This document shows positions 19,575 through 28,500 of a stretch of 64,000 nucleotides of DNA, in pieces. The stretch is from Flavobacteriaceae bacterium MAR_2010_188 (lineage in GTDB: Bacteria; Bacteroidota; Bacteroidia; Flavobacteriales; Flavobacteriaceae), in NCBI GenBank assembly GCA_900104375.1, contig LT629302.1, forward strand, positions 1,511,001-1,575,000, written 5' to 3'. Under the pieces are notes generated by a model. The model saw only the letters and a program-made list of their open reading frames with translations, did not search any database and was not told where the DNA came from. A program made the position numbers and the translations under genes. The first letter of the stretch is position 1, and each line of letters opens with the position of its first letter.

Positions 19575-20437
19575 TTTATCTATTACTCTCTATACTTGCG
19601 TCTACGGTAATCTTCATCATATTTAAGCTTATCAATAAATATGAAATCAATACGCTTCAAGTAATTGTTGTAAATTATATAACTGCCTGTTTACTCGGCC
19701 TGAGCCTTAGCAAGGTTCCTTTCAAAATTTCAAACATCCTAACCGAAGAATGGTTTTACGGTGCTTTTTTCTTAGGGATACTTTTTATAATCATTTTTAA
19801 TGTTATGGCGCTAACTGCGCAGAGAAATGGTATTTCCGTTGCATCGGTAGCAACAAAAATGAGTGTTATAATTCCTATACTTTTTGGGATTTATGTATAT
19901 CATGAAAGCCATGGACCGATAAAGATTATTGGGATTTTAATTGCTTTGATTGCGGTTTATCTGGCTTCCGTAAAATCTGAAAAACTGATTGTTTCAATTA
20001 AATCCCTTTGGTTACCGATTACCGTTTTTTTTGGATCCGGAATAATTGACACTTCTATCAAATTCATGCAAAATGAATATTTAAGTCAAGATAAGTTTTC
20101 ATTATTTTCCTCGGTAATATTCTTTTTCGCGGGAACAATTGGTATTATAACCTTGGCGTTTCAATTCTTAACCAAAAAGAACAAATTTAATTTAAAGAGT
20201 ATACCTGCAGGAATACTTTTAGGCATCGTTAACTTTAGCTCTATTTACTATTTGTTATTAGCCTTGAGCATAGAGAACCTAGAAAGCTCTACTATTTTTA
20301 CCATTAACAATGTAGGCATTGTTCTAATTTCTACCCTAGTTGGACTTACTTTGTTTAAAGAAAAGTTATATCCTAAGAATTGGCTAGGTATTGCGCTTGC
20401 AGTAATTGCAATTTTCTTGGTTTCAATCACTATTTAA
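19571..20437 (+). CDS. EamA/DMT-family transporter
   Basis: The 288-residue protein has about ten membrane helices in two repeated halves, the EamA layout of drug/metabolite exporters. The TTG start at 19571 overlaps the preceding TGA stop (TTGA). No internal ATG occurs before the first helix (LLLSILASTVIFIIFKLI), so TTG is the likely start. The substrate is unknown. Confidence 0.83.
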   Translation: MIYLLLSILASTVIFIIFKLINKYEINTLQVIVVNYITACLLGLSLSKVPFKISNILTEEWFYGAFFLGILFIIIFNVMALTAQRNGISVASVATKMSVIIPILFGIYVYHESHGPIKIIGILIALIAVYLASVKSEKLIVSIKSLWLPITVFFGSGIIDTSIKFMQNEYLSQDKFSLFSSVIFFFAGTIGIITLAFQFLTKKNKFNLKSIPAGILLGIVNFSSIYYLLLALSIENLESSTIFTINNVGIVLISTLVGLTLFKEKLYPKNWLGIALAVIAIFLVSITI

Positions 20438-20439
20438 AA

Positions 20440-21054
20440 ATGTTAGATGAATTTAAGACCATAAAAAAACAAACCAGCGAAATTCTCTTCAAGGATAGAA
20501 ATAGCAAGTTTTTTGGTTACGGCTATCCCGTAAATTCTGAAGATGATGTAAAATCTATCCTTGAGCAGCTTAAGAAACAACATTACTCCGCGGGTCATTT
20601 TTGTTATGCTTATCAACTTGGGTATTTAGAACCGAATATTGCTTTTAGGACTAATGATGATGGAGAGCCTAATAATAGCGCCGGATTGCCAATCTACGGA
20701 CAGATTACATCTTTTGAAGTTACTGATATTCTAATTGTGATAGTTCGGTACTTTGGAGGGACAAAATTAGGAGTAGGCGGACTAATCAATGCATATAAAA
20801 CTTCTGCGCAGATGGTCTTAGAAAATTCCAAGATAATTACTGAGATTGTGTACGAAAATTTTCTTCTGTTTTTTTCCTATGAAGACATGAACGATGTAAT
20901 GAGAGTTCTAAAGGACAATGATATCAACATCGTCAAAAACGAATCAGGTTTAGAGTGCAAATTGGAGATATCTATAAGGTTGTGTGAAGTTGAAAGAATG
21001 AAAGAGGCTTTTAAAGAACTTTATAGAGTAAAACTTAAGTTGAAGGTAATCTAA
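20440..21054 (+). CDS. YigZ/IMPACT family protein
   Basis: The 204-residue protein has the UPF0029 N-terminal domain: FKDRNSKFFGYGYPV, then HFCYAYQLG, TNDDGEPNNSAGLPI and the signature RYFGGTKLGVGGLINAY. The C-terminal DUF1949-like domain follows (about residues 135-204). The family is linked to translation stress control in eukaryotes; the bacterial role is not settled. The start was set at the ATG 20440, two bases after the EamA stop. A frame starting at 20380 would lie inside the transporter gene. It converges on the thioesterase gene with a 4-base overlap. Confidence 0.88.
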   Translation: MLDEFKTIKKQTSEILFKDRNSKFFGYGYPVNSEDDVKSILEQLKKQHYSAGHFCYAYQLGYLEPNIAFRTNDDGEPNNSAGLPIYGQITSFEVTDILIVIVRYFGGTKLGVGGLINAYKTSAQMVLENSKIITEIVYENFLLFFSYEDMNDVMRVLKDNDINIVKNESGLECKLEISIRLCEVERMKEAFKELYRVKLKLKVI

Positions 21055-21461
21055 ACTCCTAATTTCTCTAAAATATAGTCCGGACATTTTGTGGGACGAT
21101 TTTTTTTCATGTCCACAAAAACCAAACTTGTATTTGCTGTAGTTAAAATTTCACCTTCTTGATTACAGATTTCATAATAAAATTCAATGGTAAAAACAGG
21201 GGTTTTTTCCAGCCTAGTTTTTATTAAAATTAGGTCATCATAACGTGCTGGCTTTTTGAAATTTATAGACAGTGACCTAACGGGTAGCATGACCCCTTTT
21301 TCTTCCATTTCGCGATAAGAAATTCCGAAGTTTCGAAGCCACTCTACACGACCGACCTCACAATATTCTGCGTATTTGCCATAATAGACAAAGCCCATTT
21401 GGTCAGTTTCTGCATACCGCACCCTGATTGAGGTTTTGTAAAATTGAAAAGATTTTGCCAT
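21051..21461 (-). CDS. Acyl-CoA thioesterase, 4HBT/YbgC family
   Basis: The 136-residue hot-dog fold protein begins KTSIRVRYAETDQMGFVYYGKY, containing the catalytic Asp of the YbgC family (ETDQMGFVYY). Next come WLRNFGISYREMEEKGVMLPV and FYYEICNQEGEILTTANT. It hydrolyses short or aromatic acyl-CoA esters in the cytoplasm; the exact substrate cannot be told. It is divergent from dnaA, a common arrangement in Flavobacteriaceae. Confidence 0.88.
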   Translation of the reverse strand: MAKSFQFYKTSIRVRYAETDQMGFVYYGKYAEYCEVGRVEWLRNFGISYREMEEKGVMLPVRSLSINFKKPARYDDLILIKTRLEKTPVFTIEFYYEICNQEGEILTTANTSLVFVDMKKNRPTKCPDYILEKLGV

Positions 21462-21651
21462 CGATTTTTAATATATTTTTTGTACATTCCGAAACAGTTA
21501 AACATGAGGAATTAATTCTGAAAATTCAACTCGTTTTAGTTTTTTTTTTAAGAATTTTGTTCACATATTTGTCAAGCTGAAAATGACTCAAGAGAATTTC
21601 AAATTTCTCTTTTTCTGCTATACTAACTAACACAAAAAACAAACTTAAAGA

Positions 21652-23079
21652 ATGGATGTTACTGCGCAATCGGTTTGGAATAACTGTCTTTCGTTTATAA
21701 AAGATAATATTCAACCCCAAGCCTACAAAACTTGGTTCGAACCAATTAAAGCAGTAAAACTTTCAGAGAAATCTTTAAGCATTCAAGTACCCAGCAAATT
21801 CTTCTACGAATGGCTAGAAGAGCACTACGTTAAAATCCTAAAAGTTTCACTTACAAAAGAGCTCGGAGAATCGGCCAATCTTGTTTACGTCATAAAGATG
21901 GAGAATACTTACGGCAACAAGCAACCTTTTACAGAGAAAATCCCTAGCTCTAACAGGACTGCAATGAAGTCCCAGGAGGTTGATGTTCCTTTGAACAACA
22001 AAAGCCCGGAACTTAGAAATCCTTTCGTTATACCGGGGATAAGAAACGTAAAGATAGAATCCCAGTTAAACCCTAGTTATAATTTCAACAATTTCTTAGA
22101 AGGAGATTCAAACAGATTAGCAAGAAACGCGGGTTTAGCGGTTGCAAGCAAGCCTGGTGGAACATCATTTAATCCTTTGTTGATATTTGGCGGAGTTGGT
22201 CTAGGAAAAACCCATTTGGCTCACGCTATTGGGATTGATATTAAAGATAAATATCCAGAGAAGACAGTTCTTTATATTTCAGCTGAAAAATTCACCCAAC
22301 AGTATATAGATTCGGTTAAAAAGAATAATAGAAATGATTTTATACATTTCTATCAGATTATTGATGTCTTGATAATTGACGATGTTCAGTTTTTATCTGG
22401 CAAATCTGGTACCCAAGATGTGTTCTTTCATATTTTTAATCATTTGCACCAAAACGGAAAACAGGTAATCCTTACCAGTGACAAAGCTCCGGTAGATATG
22501 CAAGATATAGAGCAAAGACTGCTTTCTAGATTTAAGTGGGGTCTTTCGGCGGAATTACAAACACCAGATTTTGAAACTCGTGTATCTATCCTTAAGAACA
22601 AGCTTTATCGTGACGGAGTTGAAATGCCTGAGGAAATCATCGAATACGTTGCAAAACACATCAAGACAAACGTGAGAGAACTTGAAGGCGCAATTATTTC
22701 CTTAATCGCTCAATCATCTTTCAACCGGAAAGAAATTACCTTAAATCTTGCACGCGAAATCGTTGAAAAATTCGTAAAGAATACCAAACGAGAAGTTTCT
22801 ATAGATTATATCCAAAAAGTAGTTTCAGACTATTTTCAAATGGATGTGAGCACTCTTCAATCTAAAACGAGAAAACGCCACATTGTACAAGCTAGACAAT
22901 TGGCTATGTTTTTCGCCAAAAAATACACCAAAGCTTCCTTAGCGAGTATTGGTTCGCAAATCGGTAAACGCGACCACGCAACAGTTCTACATGCGTGTAA
23001 GACCGTAGACAATCTTTCTTCGACTGATAAACAATTCAGAAAATATGTTGAAGATTTAGCAAAAAAGCTTTCACTTTAA
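21652..23079 (+). CDS. dnaA: Chromosomal replication initiator protein DnaA
   Basis: Binds DnaA boxes at oriC and opens the duplex with ATP. The 475-residue protein has the N-terminal DnaB-interaction domain (SVWNNCLSFIKDNIQPQAYKTW), the AAA+ domain with Walker A GGVGLGKTHLAHA and Walker B VLIIDDVQFL, and the C-terminal DNA-binding helix-turn-helix with IGKRDHATVLHACKTV. The upstream 190 bases show no clear DnaA box cluster, so oriC is not assigned here. The next gene, a phosphatase, starts nine bases after the stop. Confidence 0.97.
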   Translation: MDVTAQSVWNNCLSFIKDNIQPQAYKTWFEPIKAVKLSEKSLSIQVPSKFFYEWLEEHYVKILKVSLTKELGESANLVYVIKMENTYGNKQPFTEKIPSSNRTAMKSQEVDVPLNNKSPELRNPFVIPGIRNVKIESQLNPSYNFNNFLEGDSNRLARNAGLAVASKPGGTSFNPLLIFGGVGLGKTHLAHAIGIDIKDKYPEKTVLYISAEKFTQQYIDSVKKNNRNDFIHFYQIIDVLIIDDVQFLSGKSGTQDVFFHIFNHLHQNGKQVILTSDKAPVDMQDIEQRLLSRFKWGLSAELQTPDFETRVSILKNKLYRDGVEMPEEIIEYVAKHIKTNVRELEGAIISLIAQSSFNRKEITLNLAREIVEKFVKNTKREVSIDYIQKVVSDYFQMDVSTLQSKTRKRHIVQARQLAMFFAKKYTKASLASIGSQIGKRDHATVLHACKTVDNLSSTDKQFRKYVEDLAKKLSL

Positions 23080-23088
23080 AATTAAGGG

Positions 23089-23547
23089 ATGACTAAAATA
23101 CTAATGGTATGCTTGGGCAATATTTGCCGCTCGCCATTGGCTCATGGCATCTTAAAATCCAAGTTAGACCAGAACAATTTTCTTATTGATTCAGCGGGAA
23201 CTTCCAATTATCATATTGGTGATTTGCCGGATAGACGTTCAATAGATATTGCGAGCAAGAATGATCTAGACATCACTGACCAACGCGGCCGACAATTTAA
23301 GGTAAAGGATTTTGATGAATTTGATTTGATTTACGTCATGGACGAATCTAATATGTCTGACGTGCTGTCACTCGCCAGAAACGATGAGGATGCGCAAAAG
23401 GTAAAATTGATTTTGAATGAAATACCTGATTATAAAATTCAAGAAGTTCCTGACCCATATTACGGCGGCAGGGATGGTTTTAAGGATGTCTACAATATGC
23501 TGAATGAAGCTTGCGATAATATTGCCAAAAAGCTAACTCAAGATTGA
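23089..23547 (+). CDS. Low-molecular-weight protein-tyrosine phosphatase
   Basis: The 152-residue protein has the active-site P-loop VCLGNICRS (Cys8, Arg14) directly at the N-terminus and the general-acid Asp in VPDPYYGG. Length and order are those of the family. Likely substrates are tyrosine-phosphorylated proteins, for example polysaccharide kinases, though none is visible here. It is cotranscribed with dnaA by position. Confidence 0.93.
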   Translation: MTKILMVCLGNICRSPLAHGILKSKLDQNNFLIDSAGTSNYHIGDLPDRRSIDIASKNDLDITDQRGRQFKVKDFDEFDLIYVMDESNMSDVLSLARNDEDAQKVKLILNEIPDYKIQEVPDPYYGGRDGFKDVYNMLNEACDNIAKKLTQD

Positions 23548-23619
23548 AATTATAAATCAAATCTTATTGATTTTTTTGAATAATGCTAACTTGATAATTG
23601 AAAACAATAAACTTCGAGC

Positions 23620-24333
23620 ATGGATTCTAACGGTACACTTTATCTAATCCCAACATTTCTTGGAGACAATCCGCCTTTATCCGTATTACCTCCATCAATA
23701 GAAATGGTTATTTCTGAGATTGACCATTTTATTGTAGAAAATGAAAAGACCGCAAGAAGATTCATTAAGCAAATCTGTCCTCAGAAACCACAAACCGATT
23801 TAAAATTCCGGGTGTTGAATAAATTCAGTCAAGCTGAAGAAGTGAATTCCTTTTTAGAGCCGTGTAAAAAAGGGTTTTCAATGGGTTTGCTATCGGAAGC
23901 TGGTTGCCCAGGTATTGCCGACCCCGGCTCTGAAGCTGTAATGGTGGCTCACCAAAATAAGATAAGGGTTATTCCATTGGTTGGCCCCTCCTCTATTGTC
24001 TTGGCCTTGATGGCCTCTGGAATGAATGGACAAAGTTTTGCGTTTCACGGGTATCTTCCAATCGATACCAGGGAAAAAAAAACAATGTTGAAAAAACTTG
24101 AAAGACTTTCAATCGAAAATAATCAGTCTCAAATATTTATTGAAACTCCCTACCGCAACAATAAAATATTGGAAGACCTTTGCTCGGCTCTCAATCCGAT
24201 GACTAGACTATGCGTTGCCGCTGATCTTACCCTTCCTTCAGAATTCATCAAAACTATGCCTATCTCTGAGTGGAGGGGGATGAAGATTGATTTACACAAA
24301 CGACCATCAATCTTCATCATTCACAAGGATTAA
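23620..24333 (+). CDS. SAM-dependent methyltransferase, RsmI-like (tetrapyrrole methylase fold)
   Basis: The 237-residue protein contains GTLYLIPTFLGDNP, a degenerate GxxxxP glycine loop. It has LLSEAGCPGIADPGSE, the diagnostic RsmI/YraL motif, then PLVGPSSIVLALMASGM and FIETPYRNN. It is shorter than standard RsmI (about 280 residues) and is a subtype found next to dnaA in Flavobacteriia. It might methylate 16S rRNA like RsmI, but this is inferred. The gap to the phosphatase gene is 72 bases. Confidence 0.85.
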   Translation: MDSNGTLYLIPTFLGDNPPLSVLPPSIEMVISEIDHFIVENEKTARRFIKQICPQKPQTDLKFRVLNKFSQAEEVNSFLEPCKKGFSMGLLSEAGCPGIADPGSEAVMVAHQNKIRVIPLVGPSSIVLALMASGMNGQSFAFHGYLPIDTREKKTMLKKLERLSIENNQSQIFIETPYRNNKILEDLCSALNPMTRLCVAADLTLPSEFIKTMPISEWRGMKIDLHKRPSIFIIHKD

Positions 24334-24334
24334 T

Positions 24335-25018
24335 CTATAATACTGCTTTCGCTTGTTTGTCTGGGATGATAGAAGTGGTATCGTACCCAGAGAATTTTTT
24401 CATATAAGAAGTAATTGTGGTTCCGTAAGCATCTGCCACATCGTTACCTCCAGCGCTTCTAAGAAACTTCATTACACTGCCCGGACCGGCTAAATGTGCC
24501 GCAGCCAAGATACCTGATTCGGTGACCATGATATTGCCAACTGTTTTTCCGACGTATTTAAGAATGTCTTTTCTAAGAATCCATTTATTCCTCGAGGCGT
24601 TGGCTTCAAAAGCTTTCTCCTGGAGTTTCGGATTGTAAAGGAAATATTCAGGATTATGAATACCAATAAGTTTTAGAGTTTCAGCTCCAAATTGGTACTT
24701 TCCTAAATAACCTAATGTATTTACGGTGAAATAGTTTCCCCGAGATTCCTTGAAGCCGATAGCTTCTTTAAAGCCTAGATAGCTTTTGCCTAAATAAGGT
24801 GAATAAGAAGTCTCATGGAAATCAAATGCTTCTTCCATAGCATCAAAATCGGCCAAGGCCATATCTTCTGATACTGTAAAGTGTAGATCTAAGCCTTCTG
24901 TCGAGTAATCGGCAGGATCTGCCTCTAATACAACTTTCTGATTAGTGCTAAGTGCTATAAAGATAAATGCGGTAATGCCTAGAGGGATAGCAAAATAATT
25001 AAATAAATTTTTAATCAT
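24335..25018 (-). CDS. SLT-like peptidoglycan lysozyme domain protein
   Basis: The 227-residue protein has an N-terminal signal/anchor, MIKNLFNYFAIPLGITAFIF. A lysozyme-like domain begins near residue 100: AIGFKESRGNY, with the catalytic Glu in FKESRG, then GYLGKYQFG and ILAAAHLAGPGSVMKFL. It should cut peptidoglycan glycan strands. The ATG at 25018 was preferred to one at 25117; the extra 33 residues precede a good signal and look unrelated. It is last in the dapF-mltG-DUF2279 group and ends one base from the convergent methyltransferase gene. Confidence 0.8.
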   Translation of the reverse strand: MIKNLFNYFAIPLGITAFIFIALSTNQKVVLEADPADYSTEGLDLHFTVSEDMALADFDAMEEAFDFHETSYSPYLGKSYLGFKEAIGFKESRGNYFTVNTLGYLGKYQFGAETLKLIGIHNPEYFLYNPKLQEKAFEANASRNKWILRKDILKYVGKTVGNIMVTESGILAAAHLAGPGSVMKFLRSAGGNDVADAYGTTITSYMKKFSGYDTTSIIPDKQAKAVL

Positions 25019-25124
25019 TTTTCTATTTATTAGAAGCCGGTACTCCCCTAACTGTGGCTTCGATTTGAGGTTTGCAAGATTGGCAGGATTTATTACGAAA
25101 TCAAAGTTCATCGTCAAAATGCTT

Positions 25125-26033
25125 TTAAAAATAGATAGCGTGCAGCTTAATGCCCCTTTCTTCGTTGAACTCCACTGTGGGTAGAGGCATCTTTAGAGTA
25201 TTAAGTAGGTCAAAAACCGTTCTTAAAAAGTGTGATTTGGTTTTTATTCTTGTAAAATCGATATCCATACTGATAAAATATTGTCTGCGGCGCTCTTGTT
25301 CAACAAACATGCCATTAACACTTTCATTATCACCTGTTAACATACCTTTAGCACTATATCCCAAAGCTATGTTAACCCAATTAGGTATTTTACTCTGCCT
25401 AGAGAATGAATGTATGTTTGCGCTCAACCAATAAGTCTGACCATTATAATCCTTGATAAATTCTTGGGCTAGCCCGTTGCCAAGGATTTCTGGTCTTTGT
25501 TCTGCAAATTCGGTTTGATGAAACGAATACTTGAGGGATATACGTTGCTCATCCCATAATAAATCTTGCCCCACGTAGATGCCTGTCCCTGCCACATTAG
25601 AAGCCATATCACCCCAAGAGAATCCCCATTCCTGAGAAAAGCCATCAAAGATTTCGAACACGGTAAGCAATCCAAGGCCTACGGTAGCTCCATATATCAA
25701 TTGTTGCTTTTGGTCGGCGCCGCTCCAAGCCTGAGCATTGGCTCCAAGCCGGCCTAGCTGATAGCTAGAATAGACATGACCAATTTTATCTACTTGTAGC
25801 CATTGGTCAAAATCATCGATAGTATGAAATTTTGACTGTTCATAATCTTTGTACCACAGCTGATTTAGCCCTAGGAGAGATAGAGCGGCAAATGAAGATT
25901 CACCAATTATTAAACCTTGTTGGCGTTTATGGTTAATGGAATCGGATGGCGCAAGAAATCTTTCAATCGAAAATTGAGAGAAGGCAAATATCGGCGCCAT
26001 TGTTAGAATTACATATAGCCCGAATTTTTTCAA
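25125..26033 (-). CDS. DUF2279 family protein
   Basis: The 302-residue protein has a signal peptide (MKKFGLYVILTMAPIFAFSQ). DUF2279 proteins are small envelope proteins, partly similar to YfiM, of unknown function. Visible features are WLQVDKIGHVYSSYQLGRLG near residue 80, with conserved Asp-Lys-Gly-His, and GFSWGDMASNVAGTGIY with Asp-x-x-x-Asn, as expected for the family. It sits two bases from mltG and is followed by the SLT protein gene, which suggests an envelope or cell-wall role. Confidence 0.83.
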   Translation of the reverse strand: MKKFGLYVILTMAPIFAFSQFSIERFLAPSDSINHKRQQGLIIGESSFAALSLLGLNQLWYKDYEQSKFHTIDDFDQWLQVDKIGHVYSSYQLGRLGANAQAWSGADQKQQLIYGATVGLGLLTVFEIFDGFSQEWGFSWGDMASNVAGTGIYVGQDLLWDEQRISLKYSFHQTEFAEQRPEILGNGLAQEFIKDYNGQTYWLSANIHSFSRQSKIPNWVNIALGYSAKGMLTGDNESVNGMFVEQERRRQYFISMDIDFTRIKTKSHFLRTVFDLLNTLKMPLPTVEFNEERGIKLHAIYF

Positions 26034-26035
26034 AC

Positions 26036-27079
26036 TTATCTAGTTATGCCTTGTTTATTTAAGTACTGCTGGTATTGCTGAGCATTTCTATTATGCTCGG
26101 ACAAAGTCTTGGCGAACTTATGAAACCCTAAACGTTCTGCATCCGCCGCAAAGTATAAGTAGTCATGCTTTTCTGGATTAAGTACCGAATTGATGGCAGA
26201 GATATCTGGCATCGTAACAAGCCCAGGTGGAAGACCCGCATATTTATAGGTATTGTATGGCGAATCTATTGTTTTATGAACATTCAAAACTCGTTTGATA
26301 ATTGTGTTTTTGTACTGAGGAAGCTGGTAAGCTGCAAATTTGAGAGTTGGGTCAGCTTGTAAAGGCATTCCAATTCTAAGCCTATTTAAATATACTCCTG
26401 CAATCCTTGGTTGTTCTTGAGCTTGTTTTGATTCTTCATAAACAATTGAAGCGAGGGTCATCACCTCATCTTGGCTTAAACCCAAGTTTGAAGCCTTCTC
26501 CTTCTTGCTTTCGGTCCAAAATCTTTGATATTCGGTCAGCATTCTGTTACGAAAATCTTCCGCCGTAGAATTCCAGAAGAACTCATAGCTATTAGGCAAA
26601 TACATACTCAACGCATTCTTTTGGCTGAAACCATTTTTTTTAAGAAATTCCACATCGTTCATTGCAGTAATCAGTTCAGTGCTGTCTGCATCAATTTGGC
26701 CATTGATACGTTGTGCAAGTGATTCTAAGGACGTCTGATTATTAAAAACAACTTTAACAGGAAGATTGTTACTTCTTATAGAGTTGATAATATCATTGTT
26801 GTTCATGCCTTTTTTAATGGCATATTTCCCGGGTCTAATATTAGAAACATATTTCTTTCTATTCGCTAAAGCATCAAATGTGTCTATATCATCCAATAAT
26901 GGTTCTAACTGATTTCTGACATCATTATATTCATCATCGGTTGAGATATATACATAAGCAACATCATTGTTAAAAGCTGTATTCGGCTTTAGCATTGCAT
27001 CATATATATAATAGGCAAAATAGCCAGCAACGATTAAACCGATAATGGCGACAGCCCAAAGTATTTTTTTTATATACAT
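26036..27079 (-). CDS. mltG: Endolytic murein transglycosylase MltG
   Basis: Inner-membrane lytic transglycosylase that cuts nascent peptidoglycan strands. The 347-residue protein has one N-terminal membrane helix (about residues 5-27) and a YceG domain. The catalytic Glu is in ASIVYEESKQ, followed by IAGVYLNRLRIGMPLQADPT and YNTYKYAGLPPGLVTMP, the family signatures. It is flush with the upstream acetyltransferase stop. Confidence 0.94.
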   Translation of the reverse strand: MYIKKILWAVAIIGLIVAGYFAYYIYDAMLKPNTAFNNDVAYVYISTDDEYNDVRNQLEPLLDDIDTFDALANRKKYVSNIRPGKYAIKKGMNNNDIINSIRSNNLPVKVVFNNQTSLESLAQRINGQIDADSTELITAMNDVEFLKKNGFSQKNALSMYLPNSYEFFWNSTAEDFRNRMLTEYQRFWTESKKEKASNLGLSQDEVMTLASIVYEESKQAQEQPRIAGVYLNRLRIGMPLQADPTLKFAAYQLPQYKNTIIKRVLNVHKTIDSPYNTYKYAGLPPGLVTMPDISAINSVLNPEKHDYLYFAADAERLGFHKFAKTLSEHNRNAQQYQQYLNKQGITR

Positions 27080-27604
27080 TTATTTTTTAATAAGTTGAAA
27101 AAGATATTCGTTCCTAAATTTTCCTTCGTAATAACTCCAATCTTTCTTTAATCCCACTTCTCTGAAACCTACACTTTTGAATAAAGAAATGCTTGCAAGA
27201 TTGTCTTCATAAATATTACAATACAGTTGATGAAGGTTTAACCTGCTAAAACAATAATTTGTCAGTAGCGACAAAGCTTCTTTCCCGTATCCTTTTTTAC
27301 GGTTTACAGAATCCTTGATTAAAATACCGATACCAGCCCTCTGATTCTTAAAATCACACTCAAAAACATCGATCATACCAATTGCCGAATCTTCTTTATC
27401 ACAGATTACCAATCTCAGCTGCTTCATCTCGTAGATATCACGATGTGCATTACTTATATATTCTTTAATGATAAACCTAGAAAATGGGGATTGTGTATTA
27501 CTAAGGTGCCAGAGAGATTCATCATTTTCGACTTCGTGAACAAAATCTAGGTCTTCAGGTTCTAGAGCTCGTAAATATATTTGTTCTCCGTTTAAGGTCT
27601 TCAT
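27080..27604 (-). CDS. GNAT family N-acetyltransferase
   Basis: The 174-residue protein begins GEQIYLRALEPEDLDFVHEV, typical of RimJ/RimL-like members. The acetyl-CoA loop lies in VNRKKGYGKEALSLL, and the C-terminus has NLASISLFKSVGFREVG. It may acetylate an amine on a protein or a small molecule; the target is unknown. Its ATG overlaps the dapF stop (ATGA at 27601-27604), tying it to the dapF-mltG group. Confidence 0.88.
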   Translation of the reverse strand: MKTLNGEQIYLRALEPEDLDFVHEVENDESLWHLSNTQSPFSRFIIKEYISNAHRDIYEMKQLRLVICDKEDSAIGMIDVFECDFKNQRAGIGILIKDSVNRKKGYGKEALSLLTNYCFSRLNLHQLYCNIYEDNLASISLFKSVGFREVGLKKDWSYYEGKFRNEYLFQLIKK

Positions 27605-28380
27605 CCTATTTCGCCTTTAAATACCTGTTCTGCTGACCCGATGAGCCAAATATCTGTGTAGTGATTATCTCTAAGTGTAAACCTGACTTTTAATTCTCCT
27701 CCTTTTGTATTCAGAGTGATTTCATTGGCGTCAGATTCTTTATCATTGTGAATAGAAAGGGCGACTGCTACGACTCCGGTACCACAAGAAAGAGTTTCAT
27801 CTTCTACTCCTCGCTCATAGGTCCTTACCGAAAATATGTCATTCTGTAGTTTCTTTACAAAATTAACGTTGGTTCCTTCGGCCGAATAAGTAGGCGAATT
27901 TCTGATGGCTCTTCCAAAAGTGGCAACATCTAAAGATTCTAATTCCGGATGATGCAGAACCACGTGAGGCGATCCAGTATTTAGAAAACTATGACCATCA
28001 ACTTGAACGATTTTATAGACATCCTTCATCTTTAGCTCTACAATTTCATCTTCAGAAATTTTTGCTTCGTGCAAACCATCAATTGCTTCAAATGTAGCTT
28101 CGTGCTTTATGATTGCTAAGAATTTGGCGAATGCTGTGATACACCTTCCACCGTTGCCGCACATAGAACTTTCATTACCATCAGAATTATAGTAAACCAT
28201 GGTAAAATCATATTCATCATGTTCTTCTAATAAGATGAGTCCATCGGCGCCGATTCCGAAACGCCGATTGCACAATGATTTAATAAAATCATTATCCGAC
28301 TTGTCGAATAAGTCCAATCGGTTATCGATGATTATAAAATCATTTCCGGTTCCTTGATATTTGAAAAATTCAATTTTCAT
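27601..28380 (-). CDS. dapF: Diaminopimelate epimerase
   Basis: Converts LL- to meso-diaminopimelate for lysine and peptidoglycan. The 259-residue protein starts MKIEFFKYQGTGNDFIIIDN. It carries both catalytic cysteines, Cys74 in SSMCGNGGRC and Cys199 in LSCGTG, in its two mirrored halves. The ATG at 28380 is chosen over TTG at 28389 because the TTG overlaps a promoter element and the family begins at this Met. It is first in the operon with the acetyltransferase, mltG, DUF2279 and the SLT gene. Confidence 0.95.
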   Translation of the reverse strand: MKIEFFKYQGTGNDFIIIDNRLDLFDKSDNDFIKSLCNRRFGIGADGLILLEEHDEYDFTMVYYNSDGNESSMCGNGGRCITAFAKFLAIIKHEATFEAIDGLHEAKISEDEIVELKMKDVYKIVQVDGHSFLNTGSPHVVLHHPELESLDVATFGRAIRNSPTYSAEGTNVNFVKKLQNDIFSVRTYERGVEDETLSCGTGVVAVALSIHNDKESDANEITLNTKGGELKVRFTLRDNHYTDIWLIGSAEQVFKGEIG

Positions 28381-28386
28381 AGATGG

Positions 28387-28394
28387 CAAATATA
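28387..28394 (-). promoter_or_regulatory. Putative -7 promoter element of the dapF operon
   Basis: Reads TATATTTG on the minus strand and ends 6 bases before the dapF ATG. The expected start site leaves at most about three bases of leader. Confidence 0.5.
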
Positions 28395-28500
28395 ATAATT
28401 ATGACTCGTGTTTGCGATGTTAAAGTGTCGTTAAACCACAAATGACGGCTCAATATTTGAGTAATTTTAATCGTTATCCAATTAATTAAAACCTATAATT

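Noticed and set aside
21462..21651. oriC beside dnaA
   Set aside because: No cluster of TTATCCACA-like boxes is visible in the 190-base spacer. A GC-skew plot and a DnaA-box scan of the whole genome would decide.
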